A stretch of 64,000 bases of DNA from Acinetobacter towneri DSM 14962 = CIP 107472 (lineage in GTDB: Bacteria > Pseudomonadota > Gammaproteobacteria > Pseudomonadales > Moraxellaceae). The translations under genes were made by a program, and so were the position numbers. The notes under the pieces were generated by a model. The model saw only the letters and a list, made by a program, of their open reading frames with translations, was not told the DNA's origin and searched no databases. Where the stretch lies: positions 598,252 through 662,251 of the forward strand of contig NZ_KB849690.1 of the NCBI RefSeq assembly GCF_000368785.1, read 5' to 3'. Of the stretch, positions 13,626 through 23,305 are shown piece after piece; the first letter of the stretch is position 1; each line of letters begins with the position of its first letter.

Positions 13626-14756
13626 ATGGATCGTAAATGGATGAATAAAACCTTATTGGCACTCAGTATTCAAATGGTATTTGGGGTGGCTTATGCCGCA
13701 GAGGAGCCGCAATTAGGGGAATATGAAACCACAACTGAACAGGCAGAAGTATCAGATACAGCAGCATCCACTGCAGATACAAGTGCTGAAACAAATAGTG
13801 CGGTTGTCGCTGCAAATGGTGCACAAGCAGCATCATCTGCTTTGCAACAGCAAGAGGGCGACGCAACCAAAGAGGCGAATTTAGAGGAAGTGTTTACCTC
13901 GAATGAGCGTCAATATTCCCTTATGAGACAAGGTGAAATTTCATCTTATTATGATATTGATTATACCTATCATCGTGATACGCAGCTCGACCTTGAAATG
14001 GCTCAAGGTCAGTTGTATCAGCTTCGTGTGCAAGAAAATGCGTCCCACGCATTAACTAACACCTTCACCGCACAATATGGTTTGCGTGACAATTTAACTT
14101 TATCTGCTTCTGTACCATTGGTTGCAAAGTCAGACTTGTTAAAAGATGCCACGGCAGCAGGCTTGGGGGATATTTCTTTAGGTGCACGTTGGGAGCCATT
14201 CCCATTAAAAGCGGGGCGTTTACCTTTAATTTTATTCGCAAATTTATCGACCAAAACGGGGGATAGTCCTTACGAGATTAATCCTGTTAAAGATTTATCA
14301 ACAGGTAAGGGTTACTACTCTGCAGGCATCGGTGCAAGTACGCGTAAGTATATTGACCCAGTTGTATTGTTTGCTTCTGCTTCAGCCAACTATGGTTTTA
14401 AAGAAAGCGGTCTCAATCAAATTCGCGGTAGCCGTATTATTGAAGAGTTTGAGCCAGGTATTAGTGGTGGTTTTGCTTTTGGTTTTGCTTATTCGTTTAA
14501 CTACGATGTGTCGATGACCATGTCCTATCAGCAAAGCTTTAATACAGGTTCGGAGTTTACTTATCATACGGGTGAAAGCTATTCACCTGCAGACCAGACC
14601 AGTTCGACTTTGGCTATTTCATTAGGCGTTCGCGTTTCACCTGAAACCATTGTGAATGGTACGGTAGGAATCGGTCTGACCGAAGACGCGCCAGACGTAT
14701 CACTTGGTTTGTCATTCCCACTGGATATTCTCGGTTTCGGTAAAAAAATTCGCTAA
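13626..14756 (+). CDS. filC: FilC-like outer-membrane beta-barrel protein
   Basis: A 376-residue protein with a signal peptide ending GVAYA-AEEP, then a low-complexity Ala/Glu/Thr/Gln-rich linker (about residues 30-95). A C-terminal half of alternating strands follows (YSLMRQGEISSYYDIDYTY, LRDNLTLSASVPLV and so on), consistent with an outer-membrane barrel or transporter-like protein. The last residues, FPLDILGFGKKIR, do not end in the classic aromatic residue. It is transcribed with filD, 12 bp downstream. AAGGGG lies just upstream of the ATG. Biochemical function is unknown. Confidence 0.75.
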   Translation: MDRKWMNKTLLALSIQMVFGVAYAAEEPQLGEYETTTEQAEVSDTAASTADTSAETNSAVVAANGAQAASSALQQQEGDATKEANLEEVFTSNERQYSLMRQGEISSYYDIDYTYHRDTQLDLEMAQGQLYQLRVQENASHALTNTFTAQYGLRDNLTLSASVPLVAKSDLLKDATAAGLGDISLGARWEPFPLKAGRLPLILFANLSTKTGDSPYEINPVKDLSTGKGYYSAGIGASTRKYIDPVVLFASASANYGFKESGLNQIRGSRIIEEFEPGISGGFAFGFAYSFNYDVSMTMSYQQSFNTGSEFTYHTGESYSPADQTSSTLAISLGVRVSPETIVNGTVGIGLTEDAPDVSLGLSFPLDILGFGKKIR

Positions 14757-14768
14757 GAGGCTAGTCGC

Positions 14769-16433
14769 ATGAAAATGATACGACTTCGCCCGTTAGTGAC
14801 TGCAATTATACTGTCGGGCTGTTCAGGGGCTGCTTTTGCGCAGCTTGGACAAAACTTATCTGTCGATATTCGTTCTTTGACTATGGGGAATGCGGTCACT
14901 GCAGATCCTCCTGGTATTAGTGCGATTCACTTTAACCCTGCTGCACTGACCAAGATTGAAGGTTTGCAAACAGATGTGCAAGGGGTGTTGGCACATTTTG
15001 ATGTACAGCGTGAGCTTTCTGTTCCAGCAGGTTATGACGTATTTGGTTATTCTGATGACCCTGTGGTGTGTAACGATGGGCCAGAAATTTTGGCCGATTT
15101 TTGTACCGATTTTAAAGGTACAGTACAAGCCGATGTCGAATATCCAACGTTGTATGTCCCGATTCTGAAAAAATTTGTCGATTTAGGTAAGGGTATGCCA
15201 CTGGCAGCGCCAACCAACGGTATTGCCTATAATCCACCTGGTTCCAAAGTAACCTTTGCCACCGCATTATATGCACCGCTGATTGCAGGCTTTGGTGCCG
15301 AAAATGGTAACCCTGGTAACTTTATGGGACAACAGGTTGCCTTAGAACGTATCACCTATCTTTCTCCATCTATTGCCTATCAAGTCAATGATGAATTGTC
15401 AGTCGGTGCGTCAATTGGGATGTCTTACCAAGCTATCGCCATGAATACCGATTTGCGCTTCCCGAATGAACTAATCGGGATGTTGCGTATGGTGGATGAG
15501 GTCGTCTGTACCCCATTTAAAGAAAATTCAGACATCATTACCGATATTTTGTTGCTCGGGATTTGTAATGCCGAAGAAGGCATGAATCCATTTTCCCGTT
15601 TTGGGCAAATGCAACTGGCGGTTGAGCAAAGTTTAAGCCCGAGTTATAACTTGGGTATTTTGTGGGAACCGACAGAAGATTTTAGCTTTGGTATGGTGTA
15701 TCAGAGTGCAGCTAAAATGCGCTTAAAGGGCAAATATCATATTGATAACTCGAAAGCACCGCGTGAGTTAATTAATGGTTTGATGTCTTCACCAACAGGT
15801 CAGATTTTGGCGGCAATTTTAGGTTTCCCAAGTTATATTCCAGCCAGTGAGTCTGGTTTGGTTTCTATGGATTTTGAATATCCTGCGCACTTTCAAGCGG
15901 GGATAAAATATAAAGTCATGCCTGATTTACAAGTCAATTTTGATGTGGGCTGGACTGACTATAAAGCATGGGATAAATTCAAATTCGAGTTTGACCGTCA
16001 AATCTCGGCATTAAAAATTGCAAAATTGCTTTCGGAGCATGTGTCTGATGACAGTTTAGCTTTGCCATTAGAGTTTAAGTCACCGTGGAACTGGGGTGTT
16101 GGCATCGAATATTCAGCCACAGACCGTTTAAAACTGCGTGCGGGTTATGAACCACGTGGTAGTGCGATTCCTGACAATAAACGTAACACTATGGTACCAA
16201 TTAATAATGCACGTTTATTCGGTCTGGGTGTGGGATATCGTTTTGATGCAGATACAGACCTTGATTTATCCATCGGCTTTTTACAAAGTAAGGATAAAAT
16301 TCCAGCCAATACCAGTAGCTTAGCCAATAAGGAAGGTGTGAATAACCTGCTGTTAAACCCTTATGCGGGTTTGAATGTGAAAACGGATACAAAAATTACA
16401 ATTCTTGGATTGAGTTATAGAACACGATGGTAA
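14769..16433 (+). CDS. filD: FilD-like outer-membrane protein of the FadL/OmpP1 type
   Basis: A 554-residue secreted protein whose mature N-terminus resembles FadL family porins, with the block GNAVTADPPGISAIHFNPAAL. FadL proteins move hydrophobic compounds across the outer membrane. The rest is a series of amphipathic strands (FSFGMVYQSAAKMRLKGKYH, LQVNFDVGWTDY) ending in ILGLSYRTRW with a C-terminal aromatic residue, as expected for BAM-inserted barrels. The signal peptide ends GAAFA. The final codons overlap filE by 7 bp, so filD and filE are probably translationally coupled. Whether it transports lipids or serves as an export channel in this cluster is open. Confidence 0.8.
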   Translation: MKMIRLRPLVTAIILSGCSGAAFAQLGQNLSVDIRSLTMGNAVTADPPGISAIHFNPAALTKIEGLQTDVQGVLAHFDVQRELSVPAGYDVFGYSDDPVVCNDGPEILADFCTDFKGTVQADVEYPTLYVPILKKFVDLGKGMPLAAPTNGIAYNPPGSKVTFATALYAPLIAGFGAENGNPGNFMGQQVALERITYLSPSIAYQVNDELSVGASIGMSYQAIAMNTDLRFPNELIGMLRMVDEVVCTPFKENSDIITDILLLGICNAEEGMNPFSRFGQMQLAVEQSLSPSYNLGILWEPTEDFSFGMVYQSAAKMRLKGKYHIDNSKAPRELINGLMSSPTGQILAAILGFPSYIPASESGLVSMDFEYPAHFQAGIKYKVMPDLQVNFDVGWTDYKAWDKFKFEFDRQISALKIAKLLSEHVSDDSLALPLEFKSPWNWGVGIEYSATDRLKLRAGYEPRGSAIPDNKRNTMVPINNARLFGLGVGYRFDADTDLDLSIGFLQSKDKIPANTSSLANKEGVNNLLLNPYAGLNVKTDTKITILGLSYRTRW

Positions 16434-17779
16434 GTTCAGTACGGAAAATAAAACGGACTTTATTTTCAAAGTCGATACTCACACTGATTTTCAGTATGGG
16501 ATCGGTGTGTTACGCGAATCAGTTTTACACCATTATTGGACCAGATGGTCGTCCAATTGTGGTGCAGCGTAATGCTGCAGAAAAAAAGCAAACGATACAG
16601 GCGTTGGAAACCGCACAACAGCAAAAGCAAGTCCAACAAAAGCAACTACAAGAAAACCAACAACAAGACCAGTTTAAGCAAGACAAGGTGCATCAAGTAC
16701 AGCAGATAACTGCTCAAACATCCGTTCAGGTATCTAAAAATATTTCTGTCCAGGCGAGCAAGCAACTGAATTTGTCTAAGCCGAATATCTCAGAACAATC
16801 CGCTATGTCACAAAATCAGGCTAGTCAAAGCAAAGAGAACTCATCATTGCGTGCATCACACACTGAGCCAAATGCAGTGCAGCAAGATATTTCCAGTGCG
16901 GAATCTGTTCATCAAACAGGATTGGCAAAAGAAGCAGCGATCAACAAAGTCGCGGTCAAACAATCTGTGCTAGAGGGTTTACAACAGCTTCCTCAGCAAT
17001 TTGCGATTGATCCATCCACAGTGTCTGTTTCTAAAAAAACACCAGATCAAGCATCGCATGCATCTGCCCAACAAACGGGTTTTATGGAGATGGCGGGAGA
17101 ACAGTATGTTAAAAGTGAGTATTTGGAAGATCAGGAGTTTAATTTAGAAGGAAAAAAACGCTTTTATAGTATGCCAGAAGGCATAATTGACACAAAAAAT
17201 GGCGGTGGTGCTCGTATGCAAGTGGTCGAACGTGAACGTGGTGTAAGCCGTTCCATTCTCAATAAATTATTTAAAAAGCAATCGGTTGCTGAACCTCAAG
17301 CCATTGTTTTGGCTGCAGACTATTATCGTGTTAATCAAGCTGAAGCAATTGAAGGGTTGGGGCAGCAATGTTTTGCTGAAAGCAAAAAAAATAAAGTCAA
17401 AACTTTAAAAGCACAACAAGATTTAAATTTGTGGCCTAGAGCTCCCTTAACCGAAAAATTTGATTATGAATTGGTGAAGTTAGAAGGCAATATTCAAAAT
17501 ATTCAAATCAACTCTTATGCTACGAAGCAAAATCAACCTACCTTTTATTGGCCTTTTGTGGTTTTTCTGGATCAAAAAGGCTGTGTGATTGAAGGTGCTG
17601 GTGGTTTTAGAAATCAGGATACTGCAGGCAATGTCTTACAACATGAGGTGATAGAGGGCATGCTGCAACTTCCAAAAAATAGCCACTATGTATTATTAAC
17701 GCCATTGGCTTCTGCAGTGGATATGGAACATCGCGCGCTCAGTAACCAAGGGCAATTAAAACTCATTGCGATACGCTAA
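16427..17779 (+). CDS. filE: FilE-like secreted Gln-rich protein
   Basis: A 450-residue protein starting inside the filD stop region (ATGGTAA). A basic N-terminus and hydrophobic segment ending SVCYA form a signal peptide. Mature residues FYTIIGPDGRPIVVQ resemble the short DUF4124-type motif. A long Gln/Lys/Ser-rich, probably disordered or coiled-coil region follows (about residues 45-200). The C-terminal half is folded, with two cysteines (QQCFAES and KGCVIEG) that could form a disulfide. No enzymatic motif is recognised. Conserved position in the fil cluster is the main support for the name. Confidence 0.72.
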   Translation: MVSSVRKIKRTLFSKSILTLIFSMGSVCYANQFYTIIGPDGRPIVVQRNAAEKKQTIQALETAQQQKQVQQKQLQENQQQDQFKQDKVHQVQQITAQTSVQVSKNISVQASKQLNLSKPNISEQSAMSQNQASQSKENSSLRASHTEPNAVQQDISSAESVHQTGLAKEAAINKVAVKQSVLEGLQQLPQQFAIDPSTVSVSKKTPDQASHASAQQTGFMEMAGEQYVKSEYLEDQEFNLEGKKRFYSMPEGIIDTKNGGGARMQVVERERGVSRSILNKLFKKQSVAEPQAIVLAADYYRVNQAEAIEGLGQQCFAESKKNKVKTLKAQQDLNLWPRAPLTEKFDYELVKLEGNIQNIQINSYATKQNQPTFYWPFVVFLDQKGCVIEGAGGFRNQDTAGNVLQHEVIEGMLQLPKNSHYVLLTPLASAVDMEHRALSNQGQLKLIAIR

Positions 17780-17799
17780 CAACAATAAGAGAATTCAGT

Positions 17800-19710
17800 A
17801 TGAAAACAAGACATATTTTACCTTTTGCAACGACAGCATTGATGGCGGCCTTGAGTGGTTGTGGTGGAGAAAGTGCCAATATTAATCCAGAGCCTAATGC
17901 TGTGGCGTATATCAATGGAAGTTGTGCCAGTACAGCAAAAAACTGCGTGGAATTTGCATTGGATTATCCTGTGGATGGTTTGAATTTTACCTGTAGCAGT
18001 GATACCAGTAAAACCTACATCACCATGATTGAGCCGAAAAGTAATGCGGCAACAGGTAAATGTAGTGAAGGAGATAAAGTCCACTTCTTTATTCAGGAAA
18101 AGACCAATCAATATATTGATTTAGGGACAGTATCATTGTCTGATATTGGAATGGTCAGTACTGCAGGTGCGGGTTATCCACGTTTAAGTGTGTTAGATAT
18201 GGCACGTGGATTAACAGGACGCCAAGCAACGAGTTTAAGTAGTAGTGACGAAACGATACAGGTCGCGACTGCAATTGTACGCTTGCTACAAGCACTTTCT
18301 GTTGAAGGTGGAGGAACCATTGCAGGTGATATTCAGCCTTTAACGATTACGACACTCAAAAAAGAACAATTGGCAAATATTGCTGAGTCCGTTGAGGTTG
18401 GTGACTATCGTTCAGGGGCTTATGCCAGTATTTTACGCCCATGGGTAGATGTGTCACAGGTGTCTCAAGATGATGCTTATCAAGCATTAAACACCTTGGT
18501 TTATATGAATAACTCGGCATCTTATCAAGCCAACTATCCAATTTTAGCCAAAGAAGATTCACAATTGCCACAAGGTTTATATGGCTGTAATTTGGCAGAC
18601 TGTAAATCTACGGTCGCAGATTTGAAACACCTCATTGGGCAGTATCAACTGATCACAGACCGTTCAGGATATACCTTTGGATATGGTATGCAGTGGAAAG
18701 GTGCAGTGTCTGCAAACACCACTAACCCAATTTTAACTGTGAGCGGTGAATTGATTCGGAAAGTTCGTCCTGATCGTATGGTGGCAGCAGCACAAACTAC
18801 ATGGGTCAACCCATTGAATAAACGTATTCAGGGGCCATTTCATTTTAGTGTGAATGACAATACGGCTGATGATTTTAAAATTACCCAAGGTAAGGTGTTT
18901 AATGATTATTTAATTGCAGGCACGGAAGGTTTTTATAAATTATTGACCAAATCTACAACAGCGAATCCTGCAGATTATGGTCAATGGCAACAAACCATAG
19001 GTACCGATCAGTTCAAAGGTTCTTTTGATGCCTATAAATTCTTTTCTGTGAACTTTTTGGATAATCGCGTTTTTAAAACCCAGAAAAATGTACCTTTAGG
19101 CAGTCGCTATATTTTCCCAATTTATGCAACCTTGACCTTTAATTTTGATGGCGGAACGACTACAGATAGCATCAAATTAGGTGTTGTTTTAGATGAGGAT
19201 GGCAATATTCGTACAGATATAGCACCAAATGCCACAGAAACCGATATGTCTGGTCAGTGTGCAGCAATTCGTCAGTCTGGTGCTGAATATGTTGATACAA
19301 ATGGTGTGCAGCAATACCGTATAGGTGTGTTAGGTGCAACCGATATCGACAATAAAGCAGTCACTTTACGTATGATTTTAGCCAATCCAAAATTTCATAA
19401 ACTTGATGGCGCAGTCATTGGTTTGAATACCAAAATTGAAGCGGTTGAAGGTGGAAATGGTCAAGTGGTGGGCGGTGCACGTGCCAATATTGGCAATTTA
19501 GTTGCAGCCAACTCTACACGTATTACATTGTCTGATTTCAATGGCTCAACAGTGAAGTGGAGCAATATTTATCATGCGCAACTTGCAACTTACGTGGCTC
19601 AAAACCCTGCTTTAGCAACTGATGCAGATAAAGCTTTGGTGAAAGCCCAAGGTGGAGCTGTAAGTCTAGATGTTGCTGAGTGTTATAACCCAAATAAAGT
19701 GCGTATTTAG
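17800..19710 (+). CDS. filF: FilF-like lipoprotein
   Basis: A 636-residue lipoprotein with a clear lipobox LSGC at the end of MKTRHILPFATTALMAALSGC, so Cys21 would be lipidated. Paired cysteines early in the mature part (SCASTAKNC, FTCSSD and GKCSEG) suggest disulfides. The bulk is a beta-rich extracytoplasmic domain without a recognised catalytic motif. It is the last gene of the cluster, 20 bp after filE, and ends at a hairpin terminator. It may anchor the system to the outer membrane; this is inference from the lipobox and context. Confidence 0.75.
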   Translation: MKTRHILPFATTALMAALSGCGGESANINPEPNAVAYINGSCASTAKNCVEFALDYPVDGLNFTCSSDTSKTYITMIEPKSNAATGKCSEGDKVHFFIQEKTNQYIDLGTVSLSDIGMVSTAGAGYPRLSVLDMARGLTGRQATSLSSSDETIQVATAIVRLLQALSVEGGGTIAGDIQPLTITTLKKEQLANIAESVEVGDYRSGAYASILRPWVDVSQVSQDDAYQALNTLVYMNNSASYQANYPILAKEDSQLPQGLYGCNLADCKSTVADLKHLIGQYQLITDRSGYTFGYGMQWKGAVSANTTNPILTVSGELIRKVRPDRMVAAAQTTWVNPLNKRIQGPFHFSVNDNTADDFKITQGKVFNDYLIAGTEGFYKLLTKSTTANPADYGQWQQTIGTDQFKGSFDAYKFFSVNFLDNRVFKTQKNVPLGSRYIFPIYATLTFNFDGGTTTDSIKLGVVLDEDGNIRTDIAPNATETDMSGQCAAIRQSGAEYVDTNGVQQYRIGVLGATDIDNKAVTLRMILANPKFHKLDGAVIGLNTKIEAVEGGNGQVVGGARANIGNLVAANSTRITLSDFNGSTVKWSNIYHAQLATYVAQNPALATDADKALVKAQGGAVSLDVAECYNPNKVRI

Positions 19711-19737
19711 CATTAATTTTAGGTGACATAGTGATGA

Positions 19738-19768
19738 AAATAGCCCACTTTAGAGTGGGCTATTTATT
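19738..19768 (+). terminator. Intrinsic terminator after filF
   Basis: AATAGCCCACT pairs with AGTGGGCTATT around a short loop, followed by TATTATT. It ends the fil operon and lies before the convergent Nudix gene. Confidence 0.85.
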
Positions 19769-19811
19769 ATTCGAATTTTAGCTTGATTCAAATGAACATC
19801 ATGTGGGGTTT

Positions 19812-20372
19812 TTAACCCGTATGATCTGTACGTGAACCTAAGGTTTCTAAGTGGGTCGTAAAATGATTGTTTTTTCGATCTGCAAAGTAGTGTTGTAAAG
19901 TACGTTCTACACTTGGGAAAGCCAATTCAGACCACGGAATTTCATCTTCACTAAACAAGCGTGATTCGATGGTTTCTTCACCTGCACCAAATTGACCATT
20001 CAACAATTGAGCTTTGAACAGCACATAAATTTGCCCAATCCGTGGAATGTTATACATGCAATAAAGTTGTTCGATTTCAATTTCCGCTTCGGCTTCTTCG
20101 CGGGTTTCACGGGCAGAACCTTGCTCCATGGTTTCAAACATTTCCATATAGCCTGCGGGTAAAGTCCACAAACCATAGCGTGGTTCAATTGCACGACGAC
20201 ACAACAATACTTTATTTTCCCAAACGACCAATGCACCACAAATGACTTTTGGATTGACATAGTGAATATTGCCACATGCGCTACACACTTGACGTAATTG
20301 CTGATCGCCAAGCGGAATTTTCGTTGTTGTTTTTTGTCCACAATTTCCACAAAAGTTCATAGTGATCGTCAT
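19812..20372 (-). CDS. Zinc-ribbon Nudix hydrolase
   Basis: A 186-residue protein with an N-terminal zinc ribbon made of two CxxC pairs (FCGNCG and VCSACG), then a Nudix domain. The Nudix box runs from the G of PAGYMEMFE through RETREEAEAE and keeps the metal-binding RE..EE core, although the usual glycine near the end of the box is replaced. The layout resembles the NudC-like and ADP-ribose pyrophosphatase-like hydrolases, but substrate cannot be read from the sequence. Two ATGs, four codons apart, could start it. It is divergent from the next Nudix gene. Confidence 0.88.
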   Translation of the reverse strand: MTITMNFCGNCGQKTTTKIPLGDQQLRQVCSACGNIHYVNPKVICGALVVWENKVLLCRRAIEPRYGLWTLPAGYMEMFETMEQGSARETREEAEAEIEIEQLYCMYNIPRIGQIYVLFKAQLLNGQFGAGEETIESRLFSEDEIPWSELAFPSVERTLQHYFADRKNNHFTTHLETLGSRTDHTG

Positions 20373-20483
20373 TGTTGAAGGGAGTTCTCAGAATAACTGA
20401 AAATTTCAACTTTGGCATCCTCTCTATCTATTGCCCACCTATTTCAGCTATGATGAAAACTTAGACAAGGAGAATTATAAGGC

Positions 20484-21080
20484 ATGATTGATCATTCGCT
20501 CACGCATCTATTACAGCAACGTTTGCGCTTTTCTAAAACGTTCATGGAAGCGCATGCAGCGGTATTGATTGCCATTACCGACGAGTCTGATCCAAAGGTA
20601 TTGCTAACCCGCCGTTCTACCTTACTCAATAATCACGCGGGTGAGGTGTCTTTCCCTGGTGGCAAACGCGATCCGCAAGATACCAGTAATATTGTGGTGG
20701 CATTGCGTGAAGCGCAGGAAGAAACCGCATTAAATCCATTTGAAGTGCAGTTGATTGGTGACTTGCCAATGCAAAAAGCCCGTAATGGAATGTTGGTTAA
20801 GCCTGTGGTGGGGCTGATTCCTCCAAAAGTAGAATTAATTCCACAACCTTCAGAAATTGATCGGATCTTTTTTGCCTCTTTACAGCATTTAATGGAAGCG
20901 CCACCAACGCCGTATGAAGTGAGCTTTGCACAACAAAAATTATATTTTCCGAGTATGCAGGTTGAAGATGAAGTGGTTTGGGGTTTAACAGCGCGGATGT
21001 TGGTGTCTTTATTTGAATATGGTTTGGATTATCGTAAAGAATGGCCGTTTTTGTTAAATTCACCAACATTTAAGAAATAG
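20484..21080 (+). CDS. CoA-diphosphatase-type Nudix hydrolase
   Basis: A 198-residue Nudix protein. The extended motif LLTRRSTLLNNHAGEVSFPGG just before the Nudix box is the CoA-pyrophosphatase signature (as in NudL/YeaB and PCD1), which cleaves CoA to 4'-phosphopantetheine and 3',5'-ADP. The Nudix box itself runs from PGGKRDPQD to REAQEETAL. An AAGGAG sequence precedes the ATG. It is probably co-transcribed with the gamma-carbonic-anhydrase-like gene 31 bp downstream. Activity on CoA is inferred from the motif only. Confidence 0.88.
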   Translation: MIDHSLTHLLQQRLRFSKTFMEAHAAVLIAITDESDPKVLLTRRSTLLNNHAGEVSFPGGKRDPQDTSNIVVALREAQEETALNPFEVQLIGDLPMQKARNGMLVKPVVGLIPPKVELIPQPSEIDRIFFASLQHLMEAPPTPYEVSFAQQKLYFPSMQVEDEVVWGLTARMLVSLFEYGLDYRKEWPFLLNSPTFKK

Positions 21081-21111
21081 AAAAATTTTGATGTGAGGAT
21101 AGGAAGGAACC

Positions 21112-21642
21112 ATGTTGTATAAATTTAAAGGATATGCGCCTAAAGCCATGCAGCAACCGTGGGATGGTTGGGTGGCGGATAATGCCACGGTCATTGGTCA
21201 GGTTGAGTTGGGGCAGAAAGTCAGTATTTGGTTTGGGGCTGTGATACGTGCCGATAACAGTAAAATCAAATTGGGTAATTTTAGCAATGTTCAGGAAAAT
21301 GCTGTATTGCACACCGATGCAGGCATTGAAATGCAGATTGGTGATTATGTGACTATTGGACATCAGGCGATGTTACATGGTTGTACCGTGGGCGATAACA
21401 GTCTGATTGGCATTAATGCAGTGGTACTGAATCATGCGGTGATTGGTAAAAACTGTATTATTGGCGCGAATGCTTTAATTCCTGAAGGGAAAGTGATTCC
21501 CGATAATTCTGTGGTGATGGGTTCTCCCGGTAAAGTGGTTAAGATTTTGGATGAGTCTGCAGAAGCACGTTTAAAAATGAGTGCGCTGCACTATGCTGAA
21601 CATTTTCAGCATTTTGTAAACCTAGAGCCTGCAACACTCTAA
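21112..21642 (+). CDS. Gamma-carbonic-anhydrase-like hexapeptide protein
   Basis: A 176-residue left-handed beta-helix protein of the YrdA/PaaY group. Hexapeptide repeats run through most of the chain (for example IGQVELGQKVSIWFGAVIRAD and VTIGHQAMLHGCTVGDNSLIGI). The zinc-ligand histidines expected for the family are present in VLHTD, GHQAMLHG. An AGGAAGGA sequence precedes the ATG. Members range from active carbonic anhydrase to proteins of unknown function, so the reaction is not assigned. Confidence 0.88.
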   Translation: MLYKFKGYAPKAMQQPWDGWVADNATVIGQVELGQKVSIWFGAVIRADNSKIKLGNFSNVQENAVLHTDAGIEMQIGDYVTIGHQAMLHGCTVGDNSLIGINAVVLNHAVIGKNCIIGANALIPEGKVIPDNSVVMGSPGKVVKILDESAEARLKMSALHYAEHFQHFVNLEPATL

Positions 21643-21802
21643 AATAGAATTTGCATCGTTTAGTCAAACGCATTTTTTAGCTGTAATTACATAGAAATTT
21701 ATACTCAGGAATTGCAATCTAAGGGATGTAAATCCTCGCGTGAATTTCAGGAGTGGAGTATCATAACGCCAATTTTTGATATTTACTCCTTGAAGGTTGT
21801 GC

Positions 21803-22468
21803 ATGAAATTGCTGGCATTGGAAACTGCCAATGAGCAGTGTTCCGTTTCGATTGTAGATGAAACACAGGAACTCTTTTTTCAATTAGATGCGCGAGCAAA
21901 AGCACAAACGCAAACCATCTTACCGATGATTGAGCAAGGCTTTGCTGAAACTCAAATTAGTACGGCTGATCTGACTGCAATTGCCTTTAGCCGTGGCCCG
22001 GGTTCTTTTAGCGGTGTGCGAATTAATGCGGCAGTCACGCAAGCTTTGGCGTGGGCGCATGATGTGCCTGTAATTCCTGTATCGACTTTGCAGGCATTGG
22101 CGCAGGCGGCTTATCGTCTTGAAGGATTAACTGCGGTTACGGCTGTGTTGGATGCACGCATGAATGAGGTGTATATCGCCAGTTTTGAGCTAGATGCACA
22201 AGGGATTATGCAGGCGGTTGATCAGGAACAATTATTGAATTATAGCGATGCTATACAGACGGTACGCTTTCAATTGGTCGGTTCTGGTGCAGGTCTAATT
22301 GATCAAGAACAAATACAATACAAAGGCTTAAGTGCAACCGCACAAGATATTGCTACTATTGCACGCGTCTGTGCACAGCAACAGCAATGGGTCAGCGCAG
22401 AACAAGCATTGCCTGTCTATTTACGTGACAATGCTTGGAAAAAAATTCCAGAACAAGGCAAGGCATAA
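21803..22468 (+). CDS. tsaB: tRNA threonylcarbamoyladenosine biosynthesis protein TsaB
   Basis: TsaB is the ASKHA-fold partner of TsaD that enables t6A modification at position 37 of ANN-decoding tRNAs. The 221-residue protein starts MKLLALETANEQCSVSI, has the SRGPGSFSGVRI block, and VLDARMNEVYIASF. It lacks the metal-binding histidines of TsaD, as expected. The frame opens with TTG-TGC before the ATG; the ATG at 21803 has GAAGG seven nt away. It is followed by uppP after 12 bp and by rsmJ in a tight operon. Confidence 0.95.
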   Translation: MKLLALETANEQCSVSIVDETQELFFQLDARAKAQTQTILPMIEQGFAETQISTADLTAIAFSRGPGSFSGVRINAAVTQALAWAHDVPVIPVSTLQALAQAAYRLEGLTAVTAVLDARMNEVYIASFELDAQGIMQAVDQEQLLNYSDAIQTVRFQLVGSGAGLIDQEQIQYKGLSATAQDIATIARVCAQQQQWVSAEQALPVYLRDNAWKKIPEQGKA

Positions 22469-22480
22469 TTAGGGTTATTT

Positions 22481-23305
22481 ATGGATCTTTTACTGCTGCT
22501 CAAAGCGGCAATTATGGGTATTGTAGAAGGGATTACCGAATTTCTACCCATTTCTAGCACAGGACATTTGATTCTCGCTGCAGAGCTGATGGACTTTTGG
22601 ACCAAAGAAAAAAGTGATGTATTTGTGATTGCCATTCAAATGGGAGCAATTGCAGCGGTCATTTATGAATACTGGACACGTCTATGGGGCGCAGCCACAG
22701 GTATGTTTACTGGCGAAGAAAAAGGTCGACGCTTGGGCTTTGGTCTGATCATGGCATCTATTCCAATTATTTTGATTGGATTGGCCTTTGGGCAGACTGT
22801 AAAAGAATTACTCTTTAATGATGTTGCCGTGGCGATAGGTTTGATTATTGGTGGCTTTATCATTATGTGGATTGAAAAACATCCACCGCAAGTACGTGCC
22901 CATGAGGTTGAAGACCTAACTTATCGAGATGCTATTTGGATTGGTCTAATTCAGGTATTGTCGCTGATTCCGGGGACTTCGCGTTCAGGTGCAACCATCA
23001 TTGGTGCGATGTTCTTGGGTGTATCGCGAAAAGCAGCAACTGAGTTTTCCTTCTTTTTGGGAATTCCTGTCATTATTGGCGCAGGCTTGCTCGACTTATA
23101 TCAAAGCTATGATGTATTCCAAACTACTGAAGATTGGACCGTACTCAGCTTCGGGATCATCGTCTCTTTTGTTTCCGCACTTTTGCTGATCCGTGCATTG
23201 GTGGCTTATGTGGCGAAACGTGATTTTATGATTTTTGCTTGGTATCGTATTGCTTCAGGTTTAATCATTTTATTGTTCGCATTCACAGGCTGGAAACTAT
23301 GGTAA
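22481..23305 (+). CDS. uppP: Undecaprenyl-diphosphatase UppP (BacA)
   Basis: An integral inner-membrane enzyme that dephosphorylates undecaprenyl diphosphate to recycle the cell-wall lipid carrier; high levels give bacitracin resistance. The 274-residue protein has about eight membrane segments and both signature blocks: [16 protein letters not shown] near the N-terminus and [17 protein letters not shown] in the second half. The last 7 bp overlap the rsmJ start (ATGGTAA). Confidence 0.97.
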   Translation: MDLLLLLKAAIMGIVEGITEFLPISSTGHLILAAELMDFWTKEKSDVFVIAIQMGAIAAVIYEYWTRLWGAATGMFTGEEKGRRLGFGLIMASIPIILIGLAFGQTVKELLFNDVAVAIGLIIGGFIIMWIEKHPPQVRAHEVEDLTYRDAIWIGLIQVLSLIPGTSRSGATIIGAMFLGVSRKAATEFSFFLGIPVIIGAGLLDLYQSYDVFQTTEDWTVLSFGIIVSFVSALLLIRALVAYVAKRDFMIFAWYRIASGLIILLFAFTGWKLW

